The notes: generated by a model from the sequence alone, not told the origin. 25,471 nt of DNA from an uncultured Oscillibacter sp. (GCA_910588175.1 CAJUQQ010000021.1:5842-31312); one strand, 5' to 3'; shown: positions 8,098 to 15,818, counted from the stretch's first letter. Program-made: numbers and translations.

Positions 8098-8112
8098 CCA
8101 TGCTTACAGAGC

Positions 8113-9924
8113 TTACAGATAATTCAGCGGGTTCTTGGCCACGCCGTTGAGGCGCACCTCAAAGTGGCAGTGGTTTCCGGTGGAGTTGCCGGTGGAACCG
8201 GCCCGGGCGATCTGCTGGCCCTTGTAGACCTTCTGGCCCACGGAGACCGTCAGACTGCTGTTGTGGCCGTACCGGGTCACATAGCCGTTGCCATGGTCAA
8301 TCTGCACCAGATAGCCATAGCCGCCCATCCACCCGGAGTAGGTGACGGTGCCGCCGTCCGCGGCGTAGATCGGGGTCCTGTAGGGCACGGCGATGTCGAT
8401 GCCCTTGTGGTTGGTGGAGCCGATGCCGCCGGGGGAGCTCCGCCCGCCGAACCGGGAGCTGATCCGCCCCGTGGTGGGCCAGCGGAAGGTGCCGGAGGCC
8501 GCGGTGATGGGCTTGGGCTTCGTGCCCTGGAGCCGGTGCTCCGTCACGGGCTGGCGGAGGGTGACGGCGGAGAGCACGGTCCGCTCCGTCTCCTGGCCGT
8601 TGACATAGGTGACGTTGGCCACGGTGTCCGCCGCGCCGTACTGCCCGGGGGAGGTAACCTTGTAGTCGCCCACGTAGATGTCCGGGCTGGGGGTGTCCTC
8701 CACGTCGAAGGCCACGCTGTCCACATACCGCTCCTGCTGGACCACGGTCATGGTCAGATAGGGCACGGAGGCGGACATGGTGAGGATTTCGCCGATCTGC
8801 AGCTTGTCGATGTCATAGCCGGGGTTCAGGGCCAGCAGCTCCTTGGAGGTGAGGCCGTGGTCCTCGGCGATCTCGGACCAGGTGTCCCCCTTGGCCACGG
8901 TGTAGGTGACCTCGGCGGTCTTGGTGCTGTAGAGGGTCTCCGCCAAAAAGCCCAGGTTCATCAGGCTGTCGGTGGGCACAAACTCCTCCTTCACCTCCAC
9001 GTTCTCGGCGAAGGAGACGGAGATGGTGCCCTCGTTGGTGGCGGAGAGCTGAATCTGCTCCAACAGCTGCTCCAGGGCCCCCTTGTAGGGCGTGGCCCCG
9101 ATGCGCTCCCCCTCCACGTACAGGCAGTAGGCGGCGGTGACCATGCCCACCTCCTGGCTCAGGGCCTCCTCATAGACCTCCTTGTCCACCAAGTCCTGGC
9201 GGCGGAGCAGGCCGGAGGAGTACTGAATCAGGGAGTCGTCGATGGTAAAGCTCCGGCCCAAGGTCTGGGCGGTGACCTTTTCCAGCTCCGCCCGGGCCTC
9301 CTCGGCCTCCGTCTGGCTGGCCAGAGAGGCCAGGACCTTTCCGTCATAGGTGACGGTGACGCCGTTGGTGTAGATGGAGAAAAACAGCAGCACCGCCGCC
9401 ACGACGCAGCCGCCCCCCAGGAAGACCATGGGATGGACGCGCCAGCGGCGCGTTCTCTGGGCGCTCTGGGCGCTCTTCTGCCGGGAGGCGCTGTTCTTTT
9501 GCAGCACCCGCTCCTGGAGCAGGCTCCCCCACATGGGCAGCAGCCCCCAGATGAACAGCATCAGCTGAATGGGAATCCGCTCGGACTCCGGGAAGCGGTG
9601 GGCCTTGTTTTCCCGGACAATGCGCCGCCAGCGGCGGCGGAAATACAGCCGCTTCTGGGCGATGGCCTGCCGGGGGGAGAGGGGCTCTCCCTCCCGCCGC
9701 TCCGGCGGCGGGGCCTTGCGGACGCGCTGCCGGGCGCGGGAGGCGCTCCGGCGGGAGCTCCGCCGCTCCGGCCTTTCCCGGCCCTCCGGCTCCCAGTCCC
9801 GGACGGAGGGGGGCAGGTCCCATTCCCGCCAGGGGCTCCAGCCCTCGGGGAAGCTCTCCCGCTCTCCGCCGGTTTCCCGCCGGGGCGGGGCCTGGGTGGT
9901 GGATCGTTTCTTGTCTTCGCTCAT
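8113..9924 (-). CDS. Membrane-anchored LysM-G5-M23 peptidoglycan peptidase
   Basis: This 603-residue protein probably cuts or binds peptidoglycan cross-links at the outer face of the membrane. Residues 1-115 are charged, Arg-rich and disordered. A hydrophobic segment lies at about 118-134 and a clear TM helix at about 165-187. A LysM domain (about 339-383, YTVAKGDTWSEIAEDHGLTS) and a G5 domain (about 386-468) precede the C-terminal M23 domain (about 478-603). The M23 zinc ligands are visible: His506 and Asp510 in HKGIDI, His587 in HCHFE, with His554 a further active-site candidate; the domain therefore looks catalytically intact. The start at 9924 is favoured over an in-frame one 18 codons upstream because GAGGAG lies 5 bases before it. 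The neighbourhood gives no substrate clue; M23 family members act in cell separation, growth or sporulation. Confidence 0.9.
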   Translation of the reverse strand: MSEDKKRSTTQAPPRRETGGERESFPEGWSPWREWDLPPSVRDWEPEGRERPERRSSRRSASRARQRVRKAPPPERREGEPLSPRQAIAQKRLYFRRRWRRIVRENKAHRFPESERIPIQLMLFIWGLLPMWGSLLQERVLQKNSASRQKSAQSAQRTRRWRVHPMVFLGGGCVVAAVLLFFSIYTNGVTVTYDGKVLASLASQTEAEEARAELEKVTAQTLGRSFTIDDSLIQYSSGLLRRQDLVDKEVYEEALSQEVGMVTAAYCLYVEGERIGATPYKGALEQLLEQIQLSATNEGTISVSFAENVEVKEEFVPTDSLMNLGFLAETLYSTKTAEVTYTVAKGDTWSEIAEDHGLTSKELLALNPGYDIDKLQIGEILTMSASVPYLTMTVVQQERYVDSVAFDVEDTPSPDIYVGDYKVTSPGQYGAADTVANVTYVNGQETERTVLSAVTLRQPVTEHRLQGTKPKPITAASGTFRWPTTGRISSRFGGRSSPGGIGSTNHKGIDIAVPYRTPIYAADGGTVTYSGWMGGYGYLVQIDHGNGYVTRYGHNSSLTVSVGQKVYKGQQIARAGSTGNSTGNHCHFEVRLNGVAKNPLNYL

Positions 9925-10005
9925 AGGTCTCCTCACAGGCGTCCCGCCCCCGGCGTGCCGGAGGGAGGGAGCGGCCATAAAAGTTACAAATTGTTACCAA
10001 TGCCT

Positions 10006-10034
10006 ATCATACCGCTTTTTTCCCCGTCCGTCAA
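10006..10034 (-). promoter_or_regulatory. Promoter of the LysM-G5-M23 gene
   Basis: On the minus strand, TTGACG (complement of 10029-10034) and TATGAT (complement of 10006-10011) are 17 bases apart. The predicted leader to the start at 9924 is about 75 bases. Confidence 0.75.
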
Positions 10035-10175
10035 GACCCGGAAGGCGCAAAAATGCGGCCAAGTCCCGGCGATTCCCGGTGGTTTCAACAAAAAGCGCCA
10101 ATTTAGTGTGCCACAGCCCGGCTGGAAATTGGTGACAGAACCGTAAATTTTTATAAAAAACCGCCGAAGTTTGCA

Positions 10176-10203
10176 TTGACCGGAGCGGGCAAAGGTGTAT
10201 AAT
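10176..10203 (+). promoter_or_regulatory. Promoter of pta
   Basis: TTGACC (10176-10181) and a consensus TATAAT (10198-10203) are separated by 16 bases. Initiation near 10210 would put the whole hairpin element at 10212-10385 into the pta leader RNA, about 230 bases in all. Confidence 0.8.
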
Positions 10204-10211
10204 ACAGTTAA

Positions 10212-10385
10212 CGCAGCTGAAAAGGAGTTCCCACTCCTTTTCAACCGGCGGACCCATGGTCCGCCGGTGCGCGGAGCGCGTTTGCGTTTCCTATGAAGCC
10301 ATGCGCGGACAGCCGCTTCGCGGCACGAACCGCCGCCTTAGCGGCGGTTCGTTGAAAAGAACCCGCAGGATTCTTTTCACCTGCG
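10212..10385. repeat. MITE-like or structured leader element with terminal inverted repeats
   Basis: The ends are imperfect inverted repeats of about 15 bp, CGCAGCTGAAAAGGA (10212-10226) against the complement of 10371-10385 (CGCAGGTGAAAAGAA). Between and including them are five hairpins: 10218-10228/10233-10243, 10244-10254/10258-10268 (11 bp each), 10312-10316/10320-10324, 10326-10336/10341-10351 (11 bp) and 10353-10361/10371-10379. No transposase is encoded and no clear target duplication is seen. A short open frame through it (10256-10447) overlaps the pta start and has no ribosome binding site. It is either a small non-autonomous mobile element in the pta leader or a structured regulatory RNA. 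The stretch from 9925 to 10175 holds only the divergent peptidase promoter and leader. Confidence 0.65.
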
Positions 10386-10439
10386 CTGGCTATGATACCA
10401 TGAACCCCCGCGAAGACTTGTACATCTGGAGGAAAAGAC

Positions 10440-11420
10440 ATGTTTGAGTTTCTGATCAAAAAGCTGAAGGCCCATCCCCGCAAAATCGTGTTCACCGAGG
10501 GCACGGACCCCCGCATTCTGGAGGCCGCCGCCCGGCTGCTCTCCGCCACGTTCCTGATGCCCGTTCTGGTGGGCAACCGGGAGGAGATTCTGTCCGCCGC
10601 CGAGGAGGTGGGCTTCAACGTCAAGGGCGCGGAGATCCTGGACCCCGAGACCTTTGAGGACATGGACAAGATGGTGGCCGAGATGGTGGCCCTGCGCAAG
10701 GGCAAGATGACCGAGGAGCAGTGCCGCGCCGCCCTGAAGCAGGGCAACTACTTCGGCACCATGCTGGTGAAGATGGGCTACGCCGACGCGCTGCTGGGCG
10801 GCGCCACCTACTCCACCGCCGACACCGTCCGCCCCGCCCTCCAGCTCATCAAGACCAAGCCGGGGTGCAAGATCGTCTCCAGCTGCTTCATCCTGGTCCG
10901 TCCCTCCGCCACCGGCGACCCGGACGTGTTCGCCATGGCGGACTGCGCCATCAACATCAAGCCCTCCGAGGACGAGCTGGTGGAGATCGCCGTGGAGACC
11001 GTCCAGACGGCCCGGACCTTCGGCATCGACCCCAAGGTGGCCTTCCTCAGCTACTCCACCCACGGCTCCGGCTCCGGCGAGGACGTGGACAAGATGCGTA
11101 GCGCCTGCGAAAAGGCGAAGTTCGCCCTCCCCGGCGTGGTGGTGGACGGCGAGCTGCAATTTGACGCCGCCGTCTCTCCCCGGGTCATGAGGACCAAGTG
11201 CCCCGACTCCCCCGTCCACGGCCAGGCCAACACCTTCATCTTCCCCGACATCAACGCGGGCAACATCGGCTACAAAATCTGCCAGCGCATGGGCTCCTTC
11301 GACGCCTACGGCCCCATTCTCCAGGGCCTCAACGCCCCCATCAACGACCTCTCCCGGGGCTGCAACGCCCAGGAGGTCTACTCCATGGCCATCATCACCG
11401 CCGGCCTCTGCGAAGACTGA
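10440..11420 (+). CDS. pta: Phosphate acetyltransferase
   Basis: This 326-residue enzyme interconverts acetyl-CoA and phosphate with acetyl-phosphate and CoA, the first step of acetate formation in fermenters. The length matches the short, single-domain Pta. Typical PTA/PTB blocks are present: KIVFTEGTDPRILEAAARL at 15-33, SCFILVRPSATGDPDVFAMA near 147-166, GELQFDAAVSP near 237-247, and VHGQANTFIFPDINAGNIGY near 259-278. GGAGGA lies 6 bases before the ATG. Acetate kinase (ackA), the usual partner, is not beside it; the gene is monocistronic between its own promoter and a terminator. Phosphotransbutyrylase is the main alternative, but the sequence fits Pta better. Confidence 0.95.
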   Translation: MFEFLIKKLKAHPRKIVFTEGTDPRILEAAARLLSATFLMPVLVGNREEILSAAEEVGFNVKGAEILDPETFEDMDKMVAEMVALRKGKMTEEQCRAALKQGNYFGTMLVKMGYADALLGGATYSTADTVRPALQLIKTKPGCKIVSSCFILVRPSATGDPDVFAMADCAINIKPSEDELVEIAVETVQTARTFGIDPKVAFLSYSTHGSGSGEDVDKMRSACEKAKFALPGVVVDGELQFDAAVSPRVMRTKCPDSPVHGQANTFIFPDINAGNIGYKICQRMGSFDAYGPILQGLNAPINDLSRGCNAQEVYSMAIITAGLCED

Positions 11421-11442
11421 TACTTTCTTGAAAGAAAGTATC
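11419..11442 (+). terminator. Palindromic hairpin at the pta stop codon
   Basis: GATACTTTCTT and AAGAAAGTATC form an 11-bp palindrome starting inside the pta stop codon. It lacks a T-run, so it may protect or process the 3' end rather than terminate. Confidence 0.5.
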
Positions 11443-11443
11443 C

Positions 11444-11636
11444 CAGAGTGCCGAAAAACGGTAAAAACTCCAACAACGGGAAGGAAGAGAGTTACGAGAG
11501 AAACCCAGGAAGGGTTCCTTTCGTTTTCAATCAGAAGTTTTCAGAACTTTTTTAAAGGTCTGAAAACTTGCTCAGGCTGGCGAAAACACGTTTTCGACAG
11601 GCTGAACGGAGCGGCTGAAAAGCCGCTCCGTTTTTT
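11444..11636 (-). repeat. Multi-hairpin dispersed repeat, copy 1 (inverted relative to copy 2)
   Basis: Nearly identical, in reverse orientation, to the repeat at 17373-17567. The left end CAGAGTGCCGAAAAACGG (11444-11461) differs at three bases from the corresponding end of copy 2. Inner features are a GGGTT/AACCC hairpin near 11502-11518, an 11-bp hairpin with arms AAGTTTTCAGA and TCTGAAAACTT (about 11535-11569), a CGAAAAC/GTTTTCG hairpin near 11573-11604, and the terminator hairpin at 11606-11631. It contains no ribosome binding site or plausible gene. Family and mobility are unknown. Confidence 0.85.
11606..11636 (+). terminator. Rho-independent terminator of pta
   Basis: An 11-bp GC-rich stem (11606-11616 with 11621-11631) closed by a GAAA loop is followed by TTTTTT. 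The T-run runs into the stop codon of the convergent patatin gene. Confidence 0.93.
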
Positions 11637-12492
11637 ACTCCTTCGTCCAGAACTCCCGAACCCGCTCTATTTCCCGCCGTCCGTCGAAATAGCCCTCCTG
11701 CCACAGCGCCCGGAGGGTGTCCAGATTTCTCTCCGTCCGGGAACAGCCCAGGGTGTCCCTGGGGGCGATGACCAGGGCCCTGCCCTCCCGCTCCAGGGCG
11801 AACAGCTCCTCCCGGCAGGCGTTGTACCGCTCCGGCCGGGTCCGCATGGTCTCCTGAAAGTTGGGATAGCGCCGGAAGGCCCGGGCAATGGCCTGGTCGG
11901 ACCGGCCCGGCTTTTTGCGGTACTCCCGCTCCCGGGTCAGCACCACCACCACCCGGCCGCAGCCCTCCTGAAAGGCCCGCCGCCAGGGAATCGCGTCGGC
12001 GCAGCCGCCGTCCAGATAGGGCTGGCCGCCGATGTAAATGGTGGGGAACATCAGCGGGATGGCGCAGGTGGCCTCCAGCTGCAAATTGGGGCTGTCCCGC
12101 CGGGGCACGGGCAGATACTCCGCCTCCCCGGTGAGCAGGTTCGTCACCACCGCCTCCGCCCGGCCGGGATAGGCGGCGAAAGCGTCGTAGTCAAAGGGGA
12201 TCAGCTCGTTGGGGATGGTCTCATAGGCGAACTTGAGACCGAAATAGGACCGGTTTTTCGGGTTCGCCAGATTGCGGAAGCCCATGTAGCGCCTGTCGTT
12301 GGCGTAGCGGCAGATCAATTGCAGGTTCCGGCGGCTCTGCCGGGAGAGGTAGCTCACGCCGTAGGCAATCCCGGCGGAGACCCCCAGGGTGTAGTCCGGC
12401 AGGGGGAGCCCCCCGTCCAAAAAGGCGTCGCACACGCCGGAGGAATAGATGGTCCGCAGGGCTCCGCCCTCCAGGACCAGCGCGGTTTTCAT
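11635..12492 (-). CDS. Patatin-like phospholipase / lipid acyl hydrolase
   Basis: This 285-residue protein has the complete Ser-Asp dyad of patatin-like enzymes. The oxyanion loop is EGGALR (8-13), the nucleophile elbow is GVSAG with Ser39, and the catalytic Asp161 lies in DGG. It is predicted to remove acyl chains from phospholipids or related lipids at the cytoplasmic face. There is no signal peptide or TM helix. It belongs to the large bacterial YjjU/RssA-like group and resembles the 280-290-residue clostridial members. AGGTGA lies 5 bases before the ATG. It is the last gene of a four-gene minus-strand operon, 20 bases after the membrane-protein stop. Substrate is unknown; the neighbouring LtaS-like gene suggests membrane glycerolipids. 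Confidence 0.9.
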   Translation of the reverse strand: MKTALVLEGGALRTIYSSGVCDAFLDGGLPLPDYTLGVSAGIAYGVSYLSRQSRRNLQLICRYANDRRYMGFRNLANPKNRSYFGLKFAYETIPNELIPFDYDAFAAYPGRAEAVVTNLLTGEAEYLPVPRRDSPNLQLEATCAIPLMFPTIYIGGQPYLDGGCADAIPWRRAFQEGCGRVVVVLTREREYRKKPGRSDQAIARAFRRYPNFQETMRTRPERYNACREELFALEREGRALVIAPRDTLGCSRTERNLDTLRALWQEGYFDGRREIERVREFWTKE

Positions 12493-12512
12493 GGTATCAC
12501 CTCAAAACAATA

Positions 12513-13022
12513 TTACCGGTATAAATGCTTTTTCAGCTTCCAGTGCCAGACGCCGGTCAGCCGGGCCAGGGTGGCGTCCGTCAGCAGGAAGACCGCGTTC
12601 CCCGCCGCCAGCAAAAGGGCGTTGACGTACCAGGCGGCAATCTCCTCCGTCAGACCCATAAGCCGCAGGGCCAGGCCGTAGAGCAGAACGGCGGCGGCGC
12701 TGCACACCGCCAGCCGGGCCAGGACGCGCAGCGGCCGGGAGGGCAGGGCGGCGATTTTGGGCCGGAGGATGGGGTACCAGCCGAAGAACAGGTAGACAAA
12801 GGCGGTCTCCCGGTCCGGCGCCAGCAGCAGGGCCAGGATGGACACGGCGGCGTAGGACGTTCCGGCGGCCTTGGGCCCCCACTCCTCCAGCACCGGCAGC
12901 AGCACGCCCATGGCCAGGATGGGGGCGCAGAACACCATGCCGGGGAGAACGCCGCCCAGAATCAGCAGCGCCGCCGCCAGGGCGGACAGCAGGCCGCACA
13001 GGGCGAGAGGCCGGGCCCTCAT
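12513..13022 (-). CDS. Small polytopic membrane protein of unknown function
   Basis: This 169-residue protein is almost entirely hydrophobic, with about five or six TM helices (near 6-26, 28-45, 52-68, 74-88, 100-121 and 127-148) and a basic C-terminus (HWKLKKHLYR). Its ATG overlaps the stop of the LtaS-like gene in an ATGA junction, with AAGGAG 8-9 bases upstream, so translation is coupled. A conserved-looking segment runs APDRETAFVYLFFGWYPILRPK. I do not recognise a named family. The size and helix pattern loosely recall S components of ECF transporters or integral assembly proteins, but no ligand motif supports that. Function is best inferred from its operon partners. Confidence 0.8.
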   Translation of the reverse strand: MRARPLALCGLLSALAAALLILGGVLPGMVFCAPILAMGVLLPVLEEWGPKAAGTSYAAVSILALLLAPDRETAFVYLFFGWYPILRPKIAALPSRPLRVLARLAVCSAAAVLLYGLALRLMGLTEEIAAWYVNALLLAAGNAVFLLTDATLARLTGVWHWKLKKHLYR

Positions 13023-14893
13023 GGCGAAAGCTCCTTATATTGGAGCTTGTAATAGCTCCAGCACCGCCACTTCCGGACAAGCTCCCGCTGCCGGGCGGAG
13101 AGCTCCCCCGTGAGGGAGCCGTCCGCCAATTGATACGTGCTCTTCTGCGCCACCGGCAGCTCCCGGCGCAGCTGGTTCAGGAAGGAAAACCAGGGGCTTT
13201 CCTCCCCCCGGCCCGTCAGCTCCAGCACCGCCGCCCCCAGGAAGCAGGCGGAGACGGTCTCCGGCAGGTCCAGGGCCGCCGCGGCGTTCTCCCAGTCCAG
13301 AATCTCCGCCGCCGCGTCGTTGGCCCAGAGGACGTAGGGGGTTTTATAGGCCGTCAGATTCTCCTGCCCCTCCGGGCCGGGAAACACGTCGATGCCCAGC
13401 TGGCGGTAGCCCAGCTGGCGATCCCCCAAATAGGGCAGGTGGTCCCCCCAGAAGACCAGCACCACCGGCTCCTCCCGCCCATCGAAGAACCGCCAGAGGC
13501 GGCCCAGCATGGCGTCCGCGTCCCGCAGGCCCTCCACGTAAACGCGGAGAAGCGTCTCCGCCTCCTCCGACAGGGCGGCGCCGGTCTCCACCGGGGGGAA
13601 GACGTAGTCCGGGCCGTATTTGTCGGCGGTGTAGGACATGTGGTTCTGGATGGTGGTGGTGAAGTGGAACACCGGCCCCTCCGCCTCCTCAAAGAGCGCC
13701 TCGATGAGGCCCGCCGCGTAGGCGTCGGTGACCCAGCGGCCCTTGTACTCCGGATTCTCCATGTCCCCGGCAAACAGGGTCTCCTCCGCCCCCAGCCAGC
13801 GGTAGACGTTCTCCCGGTTGTAAAACCAGTTGTCCCCCGGGTGGTAGAAGGAGGTGGCGTAGCCGTCGTTTCCGAAGACCCGGAACAGGCTGTCCAGGTT
13901 CCGGTTCACCACCCGCATGGCGGAGGTGGTGGAGGCGGAAAGGGCGTTGGTCTGCATACCCGTCAGCACGTCGAACTCCGTGTTGGCCGTGCCCCCGGCG
14001 AAGCCGGGCACCGCCACCTGGCCGCTGAGGGCATGGGGGTCCTGCCGCAGGGCGTGGAAATTGGCCAGGGGGTCCCCTTCCTCCCCCCAGGCAAAGGCCG
14101 GGGCGTCGGTGAGATCGGAAAAGGCCTCGTTCATCACCATGACGACGCTGACGGCCTTCCCCAGCCCGGTCCGGTCCCCGGTCTCCCAGCCCTCCGCCTC
14201 GGCGCGGCGGAAGCCCTCCGGCCGGTCCACCAGATAGGTGGTGAAATGGTGGCAGAAGGCATAGGGAAAGCCCAGGTCGTTGAAGACGGCGGGGACGTAT
14301 TCGGCGTTGGAGACCTGGAAGGACTGGTAGAGGTCCTTGGAGGCGTAAAGGGTGAAAATCAGCCCCGTCAGGACGGCCAGGGAGGCGGCAAAGCCCAGAA
14401 GCCTCCCCCCCCAGCCCCGGAGCCGCTTCGCCGGAAAGGGCTTGCAGCCAATGAAAACCCCCAAGGCCAGCAGGGCGGCGGTTACCAGGACTACCGCCGC
14501 GATCTGCGCCGCCGGATAGTGGATGTCATAGCTCTCCAGGGCGCTGCCCACCTCTTTTAAGAGGGCGAAGTCCCGGGGGAACACCGGCTCGTCCCGGACC
14601 TCGATTTTCACCCGGTTGGCAATGGACAGGCCGCACACCGCCAGATTCACCAGGGCCCCGGCGAAAAAGACGTTTCGCAGCAGCGCCGCCGCCGCCAGGA
14701 GCAAAAGCCCCGCCGGCAGGGCGTTCAGCACGATGAGAAGGGGCTGGCGCAAAAAGCCCGACGCCACTGCCCGGAAGGAGTTCGGCTGGCACCAGAGGGC
14801 CAGCAGGGTGATTCCCCCGGCCAGCAGCGCCGCCGCCAGAAGGCTCAGCGGCAGGGAGAGGCGGTACTTGGGTTTGGGAAACGGGTGTTTCAA
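13019..14893 (-). CDS. LtaS-like sulfatase-fold phosphoglycerol transferase
   Basis: This 624-residue membrane enzyme has N-terminal TM helices at about 13-33, 50-72, 76-93, 128-149 and 165-183, then an extracellular alkaline-phosphatase/sulfatase domain. Active-site residues are visible: metal ligand Glu256 in VMVMNEAFSD, nucleophile Thr302 in GGTANTEFDVLTG, His418 in TTTIQNHMSY, and Asp484-His485 in WGDHLP. Family members move glycerol-phosphate from phosphatidylglycerol onto lipoteichoic acid or related glycans and release diacylglycerol. The start codon is TTG, chosen because AAGGAG lies 9 bases upstream and the first TM helix follows. That ribosome binding site overlaps the end of the rhomboid-like gene, and the gap is 6 bases. 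The C-terminus (about 560-624) carries a basic tail. The true product may be lipoteichoic acid or another phosphoglycerol polymer. Confidence 0.9.
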   Translation of the reverse strand: MKHPFPKPKYRLSLPLSLLAAALLAGGITLLALWCQPNSFRAVASGFLRQPLLIVLNALPAGLLLLAAAALLRNVFFAGALVNLAVCGLSIANRVKIEVRDEPVFPRDFALLKEVGSALESYDIHYPAAQIAAVVLVTAALLALGVFIGCKPFPAKRLRGWGGRLLGFAASLAVLTGLIFTLYASKDLYQSFQVSNAEYVPAVFNDLGFPYAFCHHFTTYLVDRPEGFRRAEAEGWETGDRTGLGKAVSVVMVMNEAFSDLTDAPAFAWGEEGDPLANFHALRQDPHALSGQVAVPGFAGGTANTEFDVLTGMQTNALSASTTSAMRVVNRNLDSLFRVFGNDGYATSFYHPGDNWFYNRENVYRWLGAEETLFAGDMENPEYKGRWVTDAYAAGLIEALFEEAEGPVFHFTTTIQNHMSYTADKYGPDYVFPPVETGAALSEEAETLLRVYVEGLRDADAMLGRLWRFFDGREEPVVLVFWGDHLPYLGDRQLGYRQLGIDVFPGPEGQENLTAYKTPYVLWANDAAAEILDWENAAAALDLPETVSACFLGAAVLELTGRGEESPWFSFLNQLRRELPVAQKSTYQLADGSLTGELSARQRELVRKWRCWSYYKLQYKELSP

Positions 14894-14899
14894 TCGGGT

Positions 14900-15769
14900 T
14901 CACTCCTTGAAATGCTCATGGTTGAAGATGTGGTCCGCGCAGAAGCAGTGATAGCCCGCGCAGCGGGAGCAGTAGCGGAACTCCAGGTCCGGGAAGTCCG
15001 TGTCGGTCCGGCCGCAGACGGAGCACTTGTGCCGGTAGCCCTGCTGGGCCTCCTTTTTCCGCTGCTGGCGGACGGCGGACTTGAACTGGATGGTCTGGTG
15101 GGAGTTCCGGTGCCGGGCGTAGGCCCGCCGCCGGTCAATTTGATCCACGATCTCACACCAGAAGAAGATCAGGAAATTGAACAGGGCGATGACGGGCAGC
15201 AGGGCGCTGAGCCAGTTCCCCCGGAAGAGGGCCCCCAGGGCGTCCACGGCGAAGAGGGCCGCGTCCGCCAGGGCCAGCCACTTGGCCTTGACGGGAATGA
15301 CGTAGAACAGCATCAGCCGGGCGTCGGGGTACAGGGCGGCGAAGGCCAGGAACATGGACATCCCCACGTAGTAGGTCCCCATCAGCACGCCGTAGCCGAA
15401 GGCGTAGTGGCTGACAACGCCGGTGAGGAGGGTCAGGACCACGCCGGAGAGGTAGTAGAGGCAGAATTTCGGCGTGCCCCACTCCCGCTCCAGCATGGAG
15501 CCGATGAAGTACATGAAGTACAAAGACAAGATCAGGTTAAAGGGCTGCGTGCTCTCCGGCACGAAGACGAAGGTCACCAGCCGCCAGATCTGCCCGCGGA
15601 GGACCAGCCCCCAGTCGAAGTACAAAAACTGGATGGCCTGGCCGCCGGTCAGCCGCAGGAGGAAAAAGGCGATGACGTTTCCAATGACGATGTACAGCAT
15701 GAGGTTGGGCAGGCCGAAGTTGGGGTGCCGGAGCGCGAAGCGCTCCACGGCGCTGTTCAGCTTTCTCAA
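14900..15769 (-). CDS. Rhomboid-fold membrane protein lacking catalytic residues, with zinc-ribbon tail
   Basis: This 289-residue protein has the rhomboid helix pattern and the L1/TM2 signature FIGSMLEREWGTPKFCLYYL (88-107). Where active rhomboids have GxSG, it reads GTYY (131-134), and the expected TM6 histidine is absent from LPVIALFNFLIFF. It is therefore probably a pseudoprotease. After about residue 215 comes a basic segment and a cysteine-rich domain: Cys249/Cys252, Cys267/Cys270, then His274, Cys276 and His280, consistent with one or two zinc sites on the cytosolic side. The start is TTG with AGGAGGG 8 bases upstream. It heads the operon with the LtaS-like, small membrane and patatin genes. 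Inactive rhomboids elsewhere bind and steer membrane proteins; that role here is inference. Confidence 0.85.
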   Translation of the reverse strand: MRKLNSAVERFALRHPNFGLPNLMLYIVIGNVIAFFLLRLTGGQAIQFLYFDWGLVLRGQIWRLVTFVFVPESTQPFNLILSLYFMYFIGSMLEREWGTPKFCLYYLSGVVLTLLTGVVSHYAFGYGVLMGTYYVGMSMFLAFAALYPDARLMLFYVIPVKAKWLALADAALFAVDALGALFRGNWLSALLPVIALFNFLIFFWCEIVDQIDRRRAYARHRNSHQTIQFKSAVRQQRKKEAQQGYRHKCSVCGRTDTDFPDLEFRYCSRCAGYHCFCADHIFNHEHFKE

Positions 15770-15812
15770 GAAGGTTCCCTCCTAAGTATCCGGATTTCGA
15801 AACGCAAGGAAT

Positions 15813-15818
15813 ATTATA
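15813..15818 (-). promoter_or_regulatory. Candidate promoter of the rhomboid-like operon
   Basis: The minus strand reads a consensus TATAAT (complement of 15813-15818) 43 bases before the TTG start. A weak GTGACT lies 17 bases further upstream. Divergent from the metK promoter about 90 bases away. Confidence 0.6.

Noticed and set aside
7950..8100. CRISPR array
   Set aside because: The tandem repeats are only 10 bp with no spacers, and no cas genes are present.
7996..10146. Long plus-strand open frame opposite the M23 gene
   Set aside because: Shadow of the peptidase gene. Its translation is Gly/His/Leu-rich and shows no family features.
10256..10447. Possible 63-residue leader peptide upstream of pta
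   Set aside because: Starts in the middle of a hairpin, lacks a ribosome binding site and overlaps the pta start. No amino-acid run suggests attenuation.
11428..12681. Plus-strand open frame running from the repeat through the patatin gene
   Set aside because: Begins inside the dispersed repeat, passes through the pta terminator and lies antisense to a motif-complete patatin.
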